Positions 9,599 to 21,600 of a stretch of DNA of 32,397 bases are shown here, piece by piece (positions within the stretch are counted from its first letter, which is position 1; the number at the start of each line of letters is the position of its first letter). Where the stretch lies: positions 94,858-127,254 of the forward strand of contig NW_014577577.1 of assembly GCF_000485595.1 (NCBI RefSeq). The letters are read 5' to 3'. Made by a program: the position numbers and the translations under genes. The stretch is from Priapulus caudatus. Lineage: Eukaryota > Priapulida > Priapulimorpha > Priapulimorphida > Priapulidae. The notes under the pieces are model-generated. The model made no database searches. It was not told the DNA's origin and saw only the letters and a program-made list of their open reading frames with translations.

Positions 9599-11544
9599 GG
9601 CATGCATGACCACTAACATACAGATGTACATACTTTCGTACTATATATACTAAGTTATTTGACATACTCATGTGATATTACTCAGTTATGCACAGAAGAA
9701 GGACACATCTTAGTTTGCTTTTTCATCCCCATTCGATTTATTTTCATGGCAATCGTTAACAGCACAGCCTTGATGTGCCCACCACGTGAGTGCACTCGTC
9801 ACTAACTACCCTCAGGGAAGTACTTACCATAGATATTCACTATTTAATAAGTATACACGGCCATTACTAGCTAATATACGAAGCTGTAACCTCAGTTTGT
9901 TTGCATACTGTGCGAGTGACTAGCATTACTAAAATCAAGAAATAAATACAACACGATGCACACGGATGTGTTATGTGCGGTGCCACAATATCTCTGCACA
10001 ACCTACAAAACGCAAAAATTCGTCGACATTCAACTCTTTGGACCGTATTTCGACAAGGTAATCAAGCTCCATAGGTAACACTACATGTAAATAAAGACGA
10101 TTGGATCATCTAGGTTGGAACTCAACCAATGACTGCGCTAAGATAATTGAAATCTCATTCAAATTCCAAACAAATCACCATTGTCCTGAACTTGTCACCC
10201 GTGATTTAAAAATGAATAATGAATAAGCCGTGGCGTTTACTTGATTTATACACTACATAGCAATTATAATATTCTACATGGCCTATATGCTATGAAGTGA
10301 ACACATACAAATTGCTGTTGAACAATTTCTAAACAAAACAGTGGCATTATGCAATGACTATAAAGGGCACGGCGTGGCTCTTAAAATTACAATTACATTA
10401 ATTACAATTAGTTACGGCTACGACTCGCTACTTTACAAGCGAGTCGGACACAGGAGCATGCACAGCAACCGCTGACGTTATACGAGACCCGTTAGTAACC
10501 ACTGCACCGTTACATCACCTGTGATTACAGTTGTTACTCATGAACTTCTGTGTAGAAGAATTTCAGCTACCCTGTTATGACCACCCTGGGATTTCCCCTT
10601 GTTACCTACGTCATACCACAGCTGAGAAATACCGGGTGTAACCCAATTACGAGGTTTTGGGGGATGCATAACCACAATTACCCTCCAGCCATACAAGACC
10701 CGATCCCAGTAGGGTTGTAGCTGGGCTCCACAGAGCAAAGAGTGTGAGGTTAACTAACCGGAGCTTAACTAAAGTTAAGTTTCTTAAGCAAGTGTTCAAC
10801 GGACTGCATGCGGTATTCCACACGTTAAGAATCACCGTATTCCAACTTGAAGCTCTGTATGTAAATATGTATATATATATATACTACTCATAAGCATTGT
10901 TCTTTCATTATAAATACCATGCTAAATAGCAACTCCTATATTTTTTTTTTGGATGAAGTGTCGAAAAAATTTCTTTCAAAATTTTTCAACACCCATCATT
11001 TTTTGATGTTGTCAAGCTGTTTAGCTGTGTGACAACAAGCTTTCTTTCAGTATCATATTGACACGTACATTATATAGCGGCAATATATAAACGACAAAAG
11101 CTGGCATTATGAACCATTCCAGCGGCATCGTAACACACTGCACTGCGTTCCATCCTCTTCACACTGTCTGCAAAATTATAATACAACTGCTTCAACAAAT
11201 ATTCCGATTCTCCGTCGTCACACGAATGCATACGATGGAAAAATTATCACTAGTATGGTAAAAAAAGACGCAATCAAATTCAGGCACAGGTATAACAGTA
11301 GCACCTTACATATATACATACACCACATGGAAACGCAGCGACCCCCCCCCCCCAATTCCATACCAAGTGGGCATATCACACAGACCTATAGCGCAAATTT
11401 AGTACCACTGAAGAATTACAATTTGAATCAAATTTTAAAAAAAACCGAAGGTAGGCATTCATCTTTACAAAGACGTTCATCACAGATGCAGAGATGCCAA
11501 CACATATTTGAAGCAATCTGTTGTAGTTTCTGGCCATGAAATTA

Positions 11545-11630
11545 GTAGATCGAGGGTCTACTAAGGGTCCGGCATGCCCCCCGGAAAAATCTTTGATTCT
11601 GAGATGCAATTTCCTGCATTCTGAGGGTCA
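11545..11630 (+). mobile_element. Fragment of the hAT-like MITE seen whole at 16580
   Basis: The stretch shares GGGTCCGG, GCATGCCCC and CGGAA, then TTTGATT, CAATTTCCTGCATTCTGAG, in the same order as 16650-16725. The element's ends are not recognisable here. Confidence 0.6.
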
Positions 11631-11998
11631 AAAATGACAACAAATTGACAAAAAATGACAATAATTGACAACAACAAAATTTCGATCACAGTGAAATTCG
11701 TAGTTTGATACAAACTGGTCGTAGTGGTGCAAAAGGAATAGAAATTCGTATAAAATACGGATAAATCGTAGTGGTTGGCATCCCAGCAGATGGCGCCACG
11801 CGATCAAATTAACAGAAGCCTCTGACATGATTCCGATTTCGATACCCAGTCAAACAAGAGCGTAATCCCACTACGTTGTCTGACCACTACTTACAGCTGT
11901 TATGCGTTGTCTCACCATTACTTATCTGTCCATTTCTAGATGCCTTCGCTAAATAAGTCAGCAATAAAGATTGACGTGGTTGTCGGTTCTACACGCGG

Positions 11999-12004
11999 TT
12001 TATT
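11999..12004 (-). terminator. Possible MAP1 poly(A) signal (AATAAA on minus)
   Basis: TTTATT on the plus strand gives AATAAA about 1.27 kb beyond the MAP1 stop, past the minisatellite and the MITE. It is a weak call because other hexamers further left are possible. Confidence 0.25.
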
Positions 12005-12031
12005 GGAACGAAGCACGTGCCACACACACTT

Positions 12032-12227
12032 CTGTATACGCTATATATTTCGCGGGGAATTTTAATCTTAGCGAATTTCGGGCACGCGTCCACGACCGCG
12101 AAAATGGCAACACGCGAATAATTCATACCGAATAATACCGAACAATTCATAAATCACCGACCGCGAAATTGTCAGGCAAGTCTGAATTCGCGAAAATATC
12201 TGTACGCGAAAAATATCGCGTATACAG
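12032..12227. mobile_element. MITE with CTGTATACGC ends and TTCGCG-rich interior
   Basis: CTGTATACGC at 12032 pairs with GCGTATACAG ending at 12227. Inside them, TATTTCGCGGGG and GCGAATTTCG on the left mirror CGCGAAAAATA and GAATTCGCGAAAATA on the right. The whole block is rich in CGCGAA. No target duplication longer than TA is clear. Confidence 0.6.
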
Positions 12228-12359
12228 TAATCGGTGAGTGATCCTCTTTTACAGGCAAGTGCCCACACACGACGAAGCTAGCTAGCATCGCTGTCAATCA
12301 CTCTCACTGTGCACTGACAAACACTGACCCATATAATAAGAGCGACGACACTCGAGATA

Positions 12360-12725
12360 ACTCGACGATCAGGTTAACATCGCGGCGCAGCGGAGACGAC
12401 ACCTAGTGGACGCGGTTATGCGGGCAATGCGTGCGCTCGCGCGACAATAACGAGCTAAAGCCGAGCGCGCAACGACGAATGAGAGACTCGAAAGCGAAGC
12501 ATCGTTTACGTGTCGTCGCTTAGCACGCTCCGATCGCGAAGCCGATTGGCTAGAGCCGCCGGCCAATCACGTCGAGCGGTCTCGTTAATTAAAAAAAGAC
12601 TTGGAAGCAAATCGGCGGCGCGGCTGCCTGTTGGCCCGCCGTGTGCCACGCCCGCCGCGTGCGCACTCACGACTCAAACCACAGCCGCCACTGCCCGTCG
12701 GCCCGACGCGCCGCCACCACCCGCT
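12360..12725. other. CpG-rich block with CCAAT boxes
   Basis: The stretch is strongly GC- and CpG-rich, like a CpG island. It contains GATTGG (about 12543) and CCAAT (about 12562) in opposite orientations 15-20 bp apart. It lies downstream of MAP1 in MAP1's direction, so it is either 3'UTR sharing the exon's composition or a promoter of an unseen transcript. No convincing coding frame is present. Confidence 0.35.
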
Positions 12726-13298
12726 CGTGCTCAGAACTCGAGCCTGATCTCCCGCTCAGAACTTGGAACTCGATCCTGAACGCCCGCTCAGAACTTAGAA
12801 CTCGATCCTGAACGCCTGCTCAGAACTTGGAACTCGATCCTGAACGCCCGCTCAGAACTTGGAACTCGATCCTGAACGCCCGCTCAGAACTTGGAACTCG
12901 ATCCTGAACGCCCGCTCAGAACTTAGAACTCGAACCTGAACGCCCGCTCAGAACTTAGAACTCGAGCCTGATCTCCCGCTCAGAACTTGGAACTCGATCC
13001 TGAACGCCCGCTCAGAACTTAGAACTCGAGCCTGAACGCCCGCTCAGAACTTAGAACTCGAGCCTGAACGCCCGCTCGCGCTCAGAAATTAGAACTGGAG
13101 ACTGAACGCCCGCTCGCGCTCAGAAATTAGAACTGGAGACTGAACGCCCGCTCGCGCTCAGAAATTAGAACTGGAGACTGAACGCCCGCTCGCGCTCAGA
13201 AATTAGAACTGGAGCCTGAACGCGCGGCATGACTTAGAACTCGAGCCTTAACGCCCGCTCCCACTCAGAAATTAGAACTCGAGCCTGAATGCGCGGCA
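12725..13298. repeat. Minisatellite, 17 units of 32-38 bp, overlapping the MAP1 stop
   Basis: There are eleven units of about 32 bp, consensus CTCAGAACTTGGAACTCGAT then CCTGAACGCCCG. Four 38-bp variants with CTCGCGCTCAGAAATTAGAA follow, then one short unit and a last unit at about 13261-13298. That last unit contains the MAP1 stop codon (TTA at 13272-13274) and the codons for AFRLEF. On the minus strand each unit therefore reads like the end of MAP1. Unit lengths of 32 and 38 are not multiples of three. It is not a CRISPR array, as there are no unique spacers. Confidence 0.93.
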
Positions 13299-15640
13299 GG
13301 AGGTCTCGTGGTCCTGCAGGTTGACGGTGCATCGCGCGGCGGCAGGGGCCAGCTCGACGCTCAGCCGCGACATCTCGTCCGCACGCAGCGCGAGCCAGTA
13401 GCCGAGCGCCTCCACGTCGTCGTAGGTCGGCACCACCGTCGCCGGCAGCGTCTCCCCCCCGCCCCCGCCTCCCCCCACGTCGCCTTCCCCTCCAGGAGGC
13501 GGCCGAGCATCTCCATCGACGGGCTGCGGCAGCTCAGCACGTAGTATCGCGCGCGAACGCGCCGGAAGAAGTCGACGTCGCCGCCGCCGCGCGCTGGAAC
13601 GTACGCGAGGTCGACGTAGACCGGCACCACCGGCTTCGACGGCGCCGCGCGCCGCGACGACGCCGGCGGTGGCGCCGCCGCCTTGTGGAGCGACGTCGGA
13701 CGCTTCGGCGGCGACGCCTGCCGCCGGAGACTCGAGTCGGACTTGACGGAGGAAGATTTCGTCGACGATGTGGCGGCGCCGGATCGCGCTGCGGCTTTCG
13801 CCGGGGAACGCTCCGCGTCCTTCCTGGCGGCGGAGGTGCGAGCGGCAGGGCCGGGCGCGGGGACCCCCATCGGCTCGTCGGAGCCGAGGATCGCTGCTTC
13901 CATCGCGTCGTAGTTGGCCTGGTCGGGAGAGAGCACGGCGTCTCCCCCGCCCGCCCGCGCTGCAGCCGGCTCCACGGCGACGGCGACGGTTTTCATCACG
14001 TCGTTTTCGACCGGGGTGGTCATCCCGGTTCCCTCGACTGGGATGGTTTTTCCGATTTCATCCTCGATGTTATCCTCAACCGGGGTTGTTTTCATGATCT
14101 CATCATCAACTGGACTGGTTTTCCCGATGTTATCCTCGACTGGGGATGGTTTCCCGATGTGATCTTCGTCTGGGGTTGTTTTCCCGATGTCATCCTCAAC
14201 TGGGGTTGTCTTTCCAGCTCCCTCTATCGGGGTGGTTTTCCCGGCTTCCTTTATCGGCGAGGGCTTCCCGGCACGCTCCTCGACCGGAGAAGTCTTCTTC
14301 GCCTTCCTCGGGGAAACCTCCCCGGACCGCGCCCCTCCCCCTCCTCCCGCCTTCTTCCCGGGACTCCCCACCTCCGTCCTACCCGCCCTTGCACCTCCCT
14401 TCGGCGTAGTCGGCGTAGTCGGCGTCGACCGCTTCGGGGAAGCTGTCGCCGCCGTGAAGGAGGAGGAAAGGGGTTTCTTCTTCGGGGACGGCGGTGTGCG
14501 CTTGCCCGCGGCGGCGGTGGCGGAGGCGGCTCCATTCGCGACCCCGGACGACCTCGCAGACCTGCCGCTAGCGGACGACGACGGGCGAGCGGGCGGGGCC
14601 CTCCCCGCTACTCCTCCCTTCACCCCCGCCGCCGCGCCGCCCTTCCCCCTCCCGGCCGCCCGCAGCGAGTTCTCCGTGCACTCTGCGTGCTGGAGGAAGT
14701 CGAGGCCCTTGAGGCGGTCGAGCCCGTCGAAGAGCTTCTCCTGGGGGCACACTCCGGGAAAGAGGATGCGTGTGATGCTGTCGTCGGGCGAAGCGGGAAG
14801 CCATACGAGGAGTGCGGCGATGGACGCCGCGTCTGCCGTCGCCGCCCGGCCTTTCTTCTCGCTTCCCCAATGCGCGAGGTAGTCCCGCAGCTCCCGGCTG
14901 TCGCGAACGGGGTTGAGCACGTACATGTGGAGGGTTCCGTGCCCGACCTTGTGGTAGAGCCGCGTCGGTTCCGCGGTGGCGGCGGCGCGCGCGGTGGGCA
15001 TCGGACGCAGCACGCCGGCGCGGCGCGCAAACTCCAGCGTGCGTGCGACCTCCGCTGCGACGCTCACAATGAGGTCCCCCCGCGGTTCCGGAACGGCTCG
15101 TTTCTCCGGCGCGTTCGCGAAGAGGCATCCGACGTGTGGGTAGATGCCCTCCCCTCCTTCCGCCGCCTCCGCCTTGCGTCGGAACGCCGCGCGCAGCCCG
15201 AAGACGTTGTCAGGGGCGGCGCGCGTCGCGAGGACGGCGTCGACGCGATCGAGGTGGCGCGCAAAGTTCCAGAAGCAGGCGTCGCGCGAGAACCCGCCGT
15301 CGACGAGCATCGTGAACCCTGCAACGCCGAACAGCGCGGCGTCGCCGTCGCCGCCCGGGAACACGTAGACGCACGGCCGGCTGAAGCGCACGCTGCCGAC
15401 GACGCTCGACGCCGCCAGCAGCTCGACGAGCGGCGCTACCTGGAGGCGGTCGCCGGCGGTCGCGGCGGCGGCTGCGACGCCGGGGGATGCGGCTGGGAGC
15501 GAGGCGGCGTCGCTGTTCACGGAGAGGTTGAGTTTCTTCGTGAGGCCATTGCGCGCCGCGCCCGCGTTGCTCCAGTCGCCCTCCCTCACACTGTTTACGC
15601 TGACGACGGCGTCCTGCTGCTGCTGCAGCGCCTTCGCCAC
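13272..15640 (-). CDS. MAP1 exon 5 (heavy-chain core, repeats, light chain; frame break)
   Basis: It starts VAKALQQQQDAVVSVNSVRE after CCCCTGCAG. The length of 2,369 bp is not a multiple of three in the fixed phase. The upstream frame runs to a stop at 13361, giving Arg-rich nonsense after GKATWGE. The adjacent frame gives PATVVPTYDDVEALGYW and CRAFRLEF followed by TAA at 13274-13272, which is the expected MAP1 light-chain end. The switch lies between 13476 and 13454, in runs of 6, 2, 5 and 7 C. GC content is very high, so long antisense frames appear on the other strand. Confidence 0.92.
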
Positions 15641-18600
15641 CTGCAGGGGAAAACACAAAGCGTCAGGATGCTCGGAATCTCGCAGGCGGCAGGTGTTGCC
15701 GCGGTTGCCCTCCATGGTCGCTGTGGCGATGATGGGCAGGTGGCTGTGGCCGTGTTCTACCCGATTTGCCCCCAACGTTATCATAAATTTAGGAGGCAAT
15801 TGTCACATCATTTTCCATTAAAAATGTACACAAAACTCCTTCTGATTCACCTTTAATGCAATTCATTTGCAAATGTGTCATTCGAATAGCACACTCGTTA
15901 TTCTTGCAATGCATAAACCTATGTAGTGTTTACGTAATGCGAATACACTCTACACATACAATCTATGTGTTTACATGTATGTTAATATCAATCGCTGACA
16001 TACCTCGGCATCAGCTATTACACCGGCAAAGTCATCGATGGCGAATGCTCCGTCCGACAAAATCCACGCCCCTGCAAGATTGTGAAATAGCAGAGTTGGC
16101 CAACACAGTAAAAACGTAGTGTTATGTGTTTTCAATCAAAGCCTTTAGATATGATCAAAGATTCTAGTACCGTTTAGCAATTCAAATAAAAGATCAACCT
16201 AGGTATGCTACATAAAATGATTTTTTCACTCAGTTTCAATTTTTAATTGTTATGATAGACATCTATTTCTAATTGACAGGTACACTATATATACACTCTA
16301 CACATGAATGTAATTCACCTGAGCCCTGGAACACAAATCCTGAGAAGACAATGTACTTATAATGGCTGGCAGCCATCAGCAAGTCCTTGATGCCCTGCTT
16401 TGCGGCCTTCATCCCTGCCTGCAGTATAACCTCCACTGTCAGGTGATCGCTCTTGTGCGAAAGCACCAATTCACCTGCAGAAATGAAGTAAGAAATCACA
16501 TGTATCATTGCTATAGATGATAGTAGGTTTTAGTGACCTACGTGTCAATTTCAAAAAAATATGTACGTAATATATATGTCAGGGTTCTGCCCAGGATTTT
16601 TTAGTGCCGGGCCCATCCAGTTGCGACGATGCAAGCGCCGTAGCCAATCTAGTGGGGTCCGGGGCATGCCCCACGGAACATTTTTGATTTTGGAGTCTGA
16701 AACTCAATTTCCTGCATTCTGAGCAATAAAACGCCCATATATCACCTTTTTTTTTCTTCTTTTTTTTAAATATTAAAAATTAGTGCCGGGCGGAGATATA
16801 TAGTGCCGGGCGGCAACCGCGAGTGCCGGGCACACCCGACCACCGCCGCCCACCGTGGGCAGAACCCTGATATGTTGGTTATATTATTTTTGAGATGACT
16901 AGACCATAGTAAATTAGTGTAATTAGCAATTAATTACACTTGTGTGTAATTATAAATATTTAATGAAACTATTTAGATCGTTTTCATGGTATGTCATATT
17001 CAGGAAATAATTATGATGCTTCAGGCTATCTGCCCATACGTTGCAGCAAAACCGCGGCGCGGCCCCGCCCCGTTTGGGAAAACTGCCCGCGCCCGCCGTG
17101 TTCAATCGTTCGGGCCACGAAAACAGGGCTGAGTTGAGTCAGGCTTTGGAGGGCGCGCCGCTGGCTGGCTACTGCGAATTGAGGGGCCGACCTGCGGCAA
17201 GAATTCCCATTCGGACATGGCAAAGCAAGAACAAGTCCGCAAACCTGCAGCTACAGCAACACACCGCATCTATTGACTATTAAATATATAACAACGTTAT
17301 ATATAGTTGTTATAGTAGTTTATAGTTGTTATAGTAGGCTATAGTTTTTATAGTAGTTATATATAGACTATATATAGATGTTTGTTATATTATAGTGCAA
17401 GTAGAATGCGGTGTGTTGTAGCTGCAGGTGCGCGGGACTTGTTCTTGCTGGGCGAGTGAATTCGACCAGGCCGCCCTGGACCCCCCTATTTCCCGTTGCC
17501 CCTCCCCCCATCCGCCTACCGCCCTGTTTTTCAATTTCATACCTGGAGGGAGAGGGGCTGAGGGGGAGGAAAAGGTCCCTGCGCTTATAGTTATATGTAA
17601 CCATCTAGGCATCTACATTGCTAATTTACTGACATCGATTGACTTCAGGGACCTGCTACATATGTTGTTTGTCATGGACATGCATGAACGCACGCACGCA
17701 TCTATGGACCAAAATTTAAAGGGAGAGTTTACTCTTATGGTTCTAGCGGTTATTTTGCAGCTATTTGGAGGTTAGTAATTACGCTACGCAATAAGAATAA
17801 GTCATGGTTCATCAACCATTAGAGAATATTTTAAAAAAGTTTTAAAACTGAACGACGTACAGTGTGATTACAACGGACGGGTGGGCGCGCCAGTCAAGGC
17901 GACAGATCTGAGAAGTTGGCGCAAAACGGCACTTTCCAGCCAAGGGCATACAGACGCGAGGGGTGGTTTCTTATTTATTACATTTAAAAGCAAAAAGGAT
18001 TGTAATATCTTATAAACGATCATATAGGTTTCAAGTTATAATTATGGACATAAATTTCGCCGCTAAAATTGAATATCGTTCGCGTGTAATAACATTTAGG
18101 GTATAAATATAATTTGCCAACTTTTGGATTAGCGCCTCGGTCTGTAACGTGCAACAATAAATTTGTGCAAATACGCAAACTTCTTTCGGGTGGCAGCACT
18201 GGTTGCGTGATGTCATGAGCGCTGCCGTTCAAAATTTCGTTAGCGTGATGGTGATTAATTTAGACAATTAAATTAGGATCTGGTAACAGAATGAACGTGT
18301 GTGGTATAGACGATTTGTTATACAGTAAGTACAGTTGTATGCAGTAAAATCGCTAGAGCTACTGCTCTTAACTTTGAAACCCTTCTGCGAAGACTTGTTT
18401 ATATATGCATGAATATGAATATGCAAAGAGAGTAGTGTTTTAGTTAGATTATGCACTGAGATGAGTAGGCACAAGCAAACACCTTTAATCAACCACTATA
18501 TATTAGGGCTCACGGCTGTAACAATACACAAGCCTCTCGATTCGATCCACTTCCCTCGATATTAGCCTCTCGATCATCTCAGGCGTTCTGCAGATCTAGC

Positions 18601-21600
18601 CTTGGTCGATTCGATCCCCCGTCTCGAATATTGAGCCTCTCAGATTCGAATTCCGGCAATAATTTGAAATGTTATTCGCTTATTTTTTATATTTTCGCAC
18701 TTATTTTGCAATAATAAATTATTAGAAGATTCCCAAATGAATACTAAATGGTAGTGGTTGTTCAATGCTGGTTGTAGATTCTCGTAATCGATCATGTTGG
18801 ACCCAAGTAACCGATGATCGGTTACAATCGGTTACTCAGGGGTGTTGAATGCACTGCTATGTGTGTGCATGTACGTGTGTGCATGTATGTGCTGTGTTTA
18901 GCCCTGTTTACTGTTTGTTTTGCACGTGTTTACTTACTGTGTGTATAATACATTGTATGTTAATAAAGGATAACTTGTATAGTAGCGATGATATCTCTGA
19001 TTCTCATCACTTTTACCAAGTTTTACATTTATTTCGATTTTTTTTTCCGATGAAATCGATTATGGAGTTTTTTGAATACGGCAAGGCGTTGGTTTCGGCA
19101 CTGTTCAACGATTGACAAGTCATAATGAATGATCGTGACATCATCCTACTAATGGTGAATTAGACTAGGACTCTAGAGGAGCTACATATGACACTGCACA
19201 GGCCGCTGGTAACATTGTGAGTAAGTACACTCCACAGTATAATATTGCGATAGTGCGCGCCATCTATTGGGAGGAAAAAATTGTATCGAAGTGGAACCGA
19301 AAATACGGGGAAAAATATCGAGGAAGGGGGATCGCGATCCGATTCGATTTCGGTGGATCGTTACAGCCCTACTATATAGTATATATGCATCAATCAAGAA
19401 AATAATCCATGTACGTTCTGGAATGCCCAACACAAAAGGCAAAAGCCGAAAAGGATTATAGCCCTATACCGCAAGGCTCGACACTCAGCGTGGCCTGGTG
19501 GCGCGCGGGGGCGCACGCAAAAACATTGATGTCGGGCCACCAATAATTTTCAAAAGTTAAAATTTGGTGCGCCGATGCGGGCCCACTAAAAATTTCAGAA
19601 ACGTGTCTTATGTTGAATAAAAATAATTTTTTCTTAGCGTGCTAATCCGTCATTCAAAGAGAGCAGCGAGCAAGGTTTGCGGAGCGAGGGCACACGTACG
19701 CAGCGTGCAGGCATACTACCGCGGGCAATACACGTGCGCACCGTTTATGCCGTCTCACTGCGGCTTGCAACAACGCACGTTATTTGTATTAGAACTGGTA
19801 ATCCGGCCCTCAAACGCTGCTGCGACGAACCAGTTTCGGTCCGCGAACCAGTCCTAGCCAGTAGGTCAAAATCTGAGCCCGGCGCGCAGGCCAATAGGCA
19901 TTATTTTTTGCAAGTGTCAGCATACATGTGATTACATTGTATCAAGCGAACCAGATAATGCGTCTAAGACAATAACGCCTGTTCTGCAGTGTACTGGATG
20001 GGAGGCGCGGTGTGTAAAATGAACCGAGCGATTGAGAGTTTCGAAGGCCAAACAAAGTTGGTCATAATAAAAAAAAATGAATGGAAATTTCCTTTCCTTT
20101 TTTGATGTAAGTTTGGTTCAAAATGTTAAAAACTACGGGACCACCACATGCCGTGCCGAGGGAAGGGTCGTAACCGGACGGCGGACACATGGGGCCAAGA
20201 ATACTAGGGACGTCCTGGTCACCCTGATTGCTAGCAAGCTGGCACTGGTGCCTCACACTGTTTCGATGCGCGAAGCGAAACTGCATGCGTTCCGAACAGT
20301 TCGCCGGTAGAATAACTGAACTAATTCCATGAAGAATGAATGCAGTATTTTTATATCCGGAAAGTGTAATATTAGTGCTTCTTTGTTAAGTTTATCTTAT
20401 GGCATTCCCTCTGTCTCCTTTACGCAACGAAATAATTTGAACTTAGACCAATTGGCTGCTGTTTTGTCTTTTTATAATGCACATGCGTACCCAGGGCTAC
20501 TTTGTTGGATATAATTAAGGTTCTAACTTTATCTTATTAGAAATCTGCAAATATTTTTATTTTTTTACAGTTTCAAAGCCTGCGCAAGACATTTTAACTA
20601 TTCATCGAGATTAAATGTATAATGTTTTATTTTTTAACAATGAAAAGCCCAAATCGTGTTGTTGTTTATTACAGTTGCTTTGTTTTTTAAATAATTTTTT
20701 GCAAATGCCTCTGTGGACTGTTTGATCTTCTTGAACGTCCTGAAACTGATGCGATAGGCAATGTGCCCAACGCGCGGTGTTTAGATAAATACCTGAGGGT
20801 TGAAAAGTAGAAAAGTGTATGCAAGGATTCCTTGGTGGAAAAATTTTGATGCCCGTGGATAAAATTCAAATGATATGCCTGCAATGCATCAATGTCAGTG
20901 TGTGGCCGGCGCAAATTGGGGTGTGAGGTTTGTTCTTTAAAGACTTGTGCAAGTGCGTCAGAACGGCGCAAATTCTTCAAAATAATCAGATGACAATTAT
21001 CGCAAGCCTGGCGGGTCCGCCCCCCCGCGCGCGCCCGCCCCGCGGTGCTAGGCGTGGGGGCGAGATTGAAATAAAAAGTTTATGTTTTTTCTATTGGTTT
21101 TTTTTTTCGGCCACCAAGAGATTTTCATTTTCGCGGGCCAACCGAAAAATTTGAAAATCTATTGATTTTTGGTGGCCCGATCGGGGCCCAAACTGAAAAA
21201 AAAAAGTTAGTGGTTCCGAGCCCCTTGCCTATCGTAGCAACGGCCAGTGTGCTCTGGTATTTGCTACAACTGTAAATGCAAATAAGGAGTCACATACGTG
21301 GAGCCTTCTGCTGAAAGTTGTGAGTAATACAGATAAGGCCAGTCAGCATGTGTTTACCTGAGTCTGACTTTTCACCTGCAATGTCCTTCAACGCAAACAC
21401 CTGAAGTTCCTCGTTAACATCGCAGCCGGCCGTCTCTGCATCCCAACATTGAAACCCTGCAAGAAACAAAAGGCATGGATAGTAATATGAATATATAGGA
21501 ATAACAAAGGCAGGGTTCTCACCAAGAATTTCAAAATGCACGCCATTTATAAATAGATCTAGGGAAGAATCTAGGATGGGGTTGTACCAATTGGAGTCAC

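Larger units (their letters stand above)
8808..11998. other. Intergenic region between CCDC124 and MAP1
   Basis: It holds the CCDC124 3'UTR, a (CACG)n(CACT)n microsatellite (9541-9598), a C-run (11341-11353) and a fragment of a hAT-like repeat (11545-11630). The rest is AT-rich with no frame that resembles a protein and no tRNA-like A/B box pair that I could find. Confidence 0.6.

Noticed and set aside
10480-10760. tRNA-derived SINE
   Set aside because: I looked for A and B box pairs and a tRNA-like fold and did not find them.
12725-13298. CRISPR-like array
   Set aside because: Units are contiguous with no unique spacers, in an animal gene context. It is a minisatellite.
13361-13476. The in-frame stop at 13361 as the true MAP1 C-terminus
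   Set aside because: The adjacent frame continues into the conserved light-chain end and a natural stop at 13272, so the 13361 ending looks like the result of a one-base break.
13454-13476. Programmed ribosomal frameshift in MAP1
   Set aside because: The run is C-rich on plus (G-rich on the sense strand) with no classical slippery heptamer, and MAP1 genes are not known for it. Homopolymer error or an indel is simpler.
13478-13504. Very short intron explaining the exon 5 frame change
   Set aside because: The GT..AG interval would be under 30 bp of G-rich sequence without a branch site, too short for animal splicing.
13685-15856. 723-codon open frame on the plus strand
   Set aside because: It is antisense to MAP1 exon 5. 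High GC and few TA-containing codons remove stops on both strands, and the translation is Arg/Gly/Pro-rich with no family resemblance.
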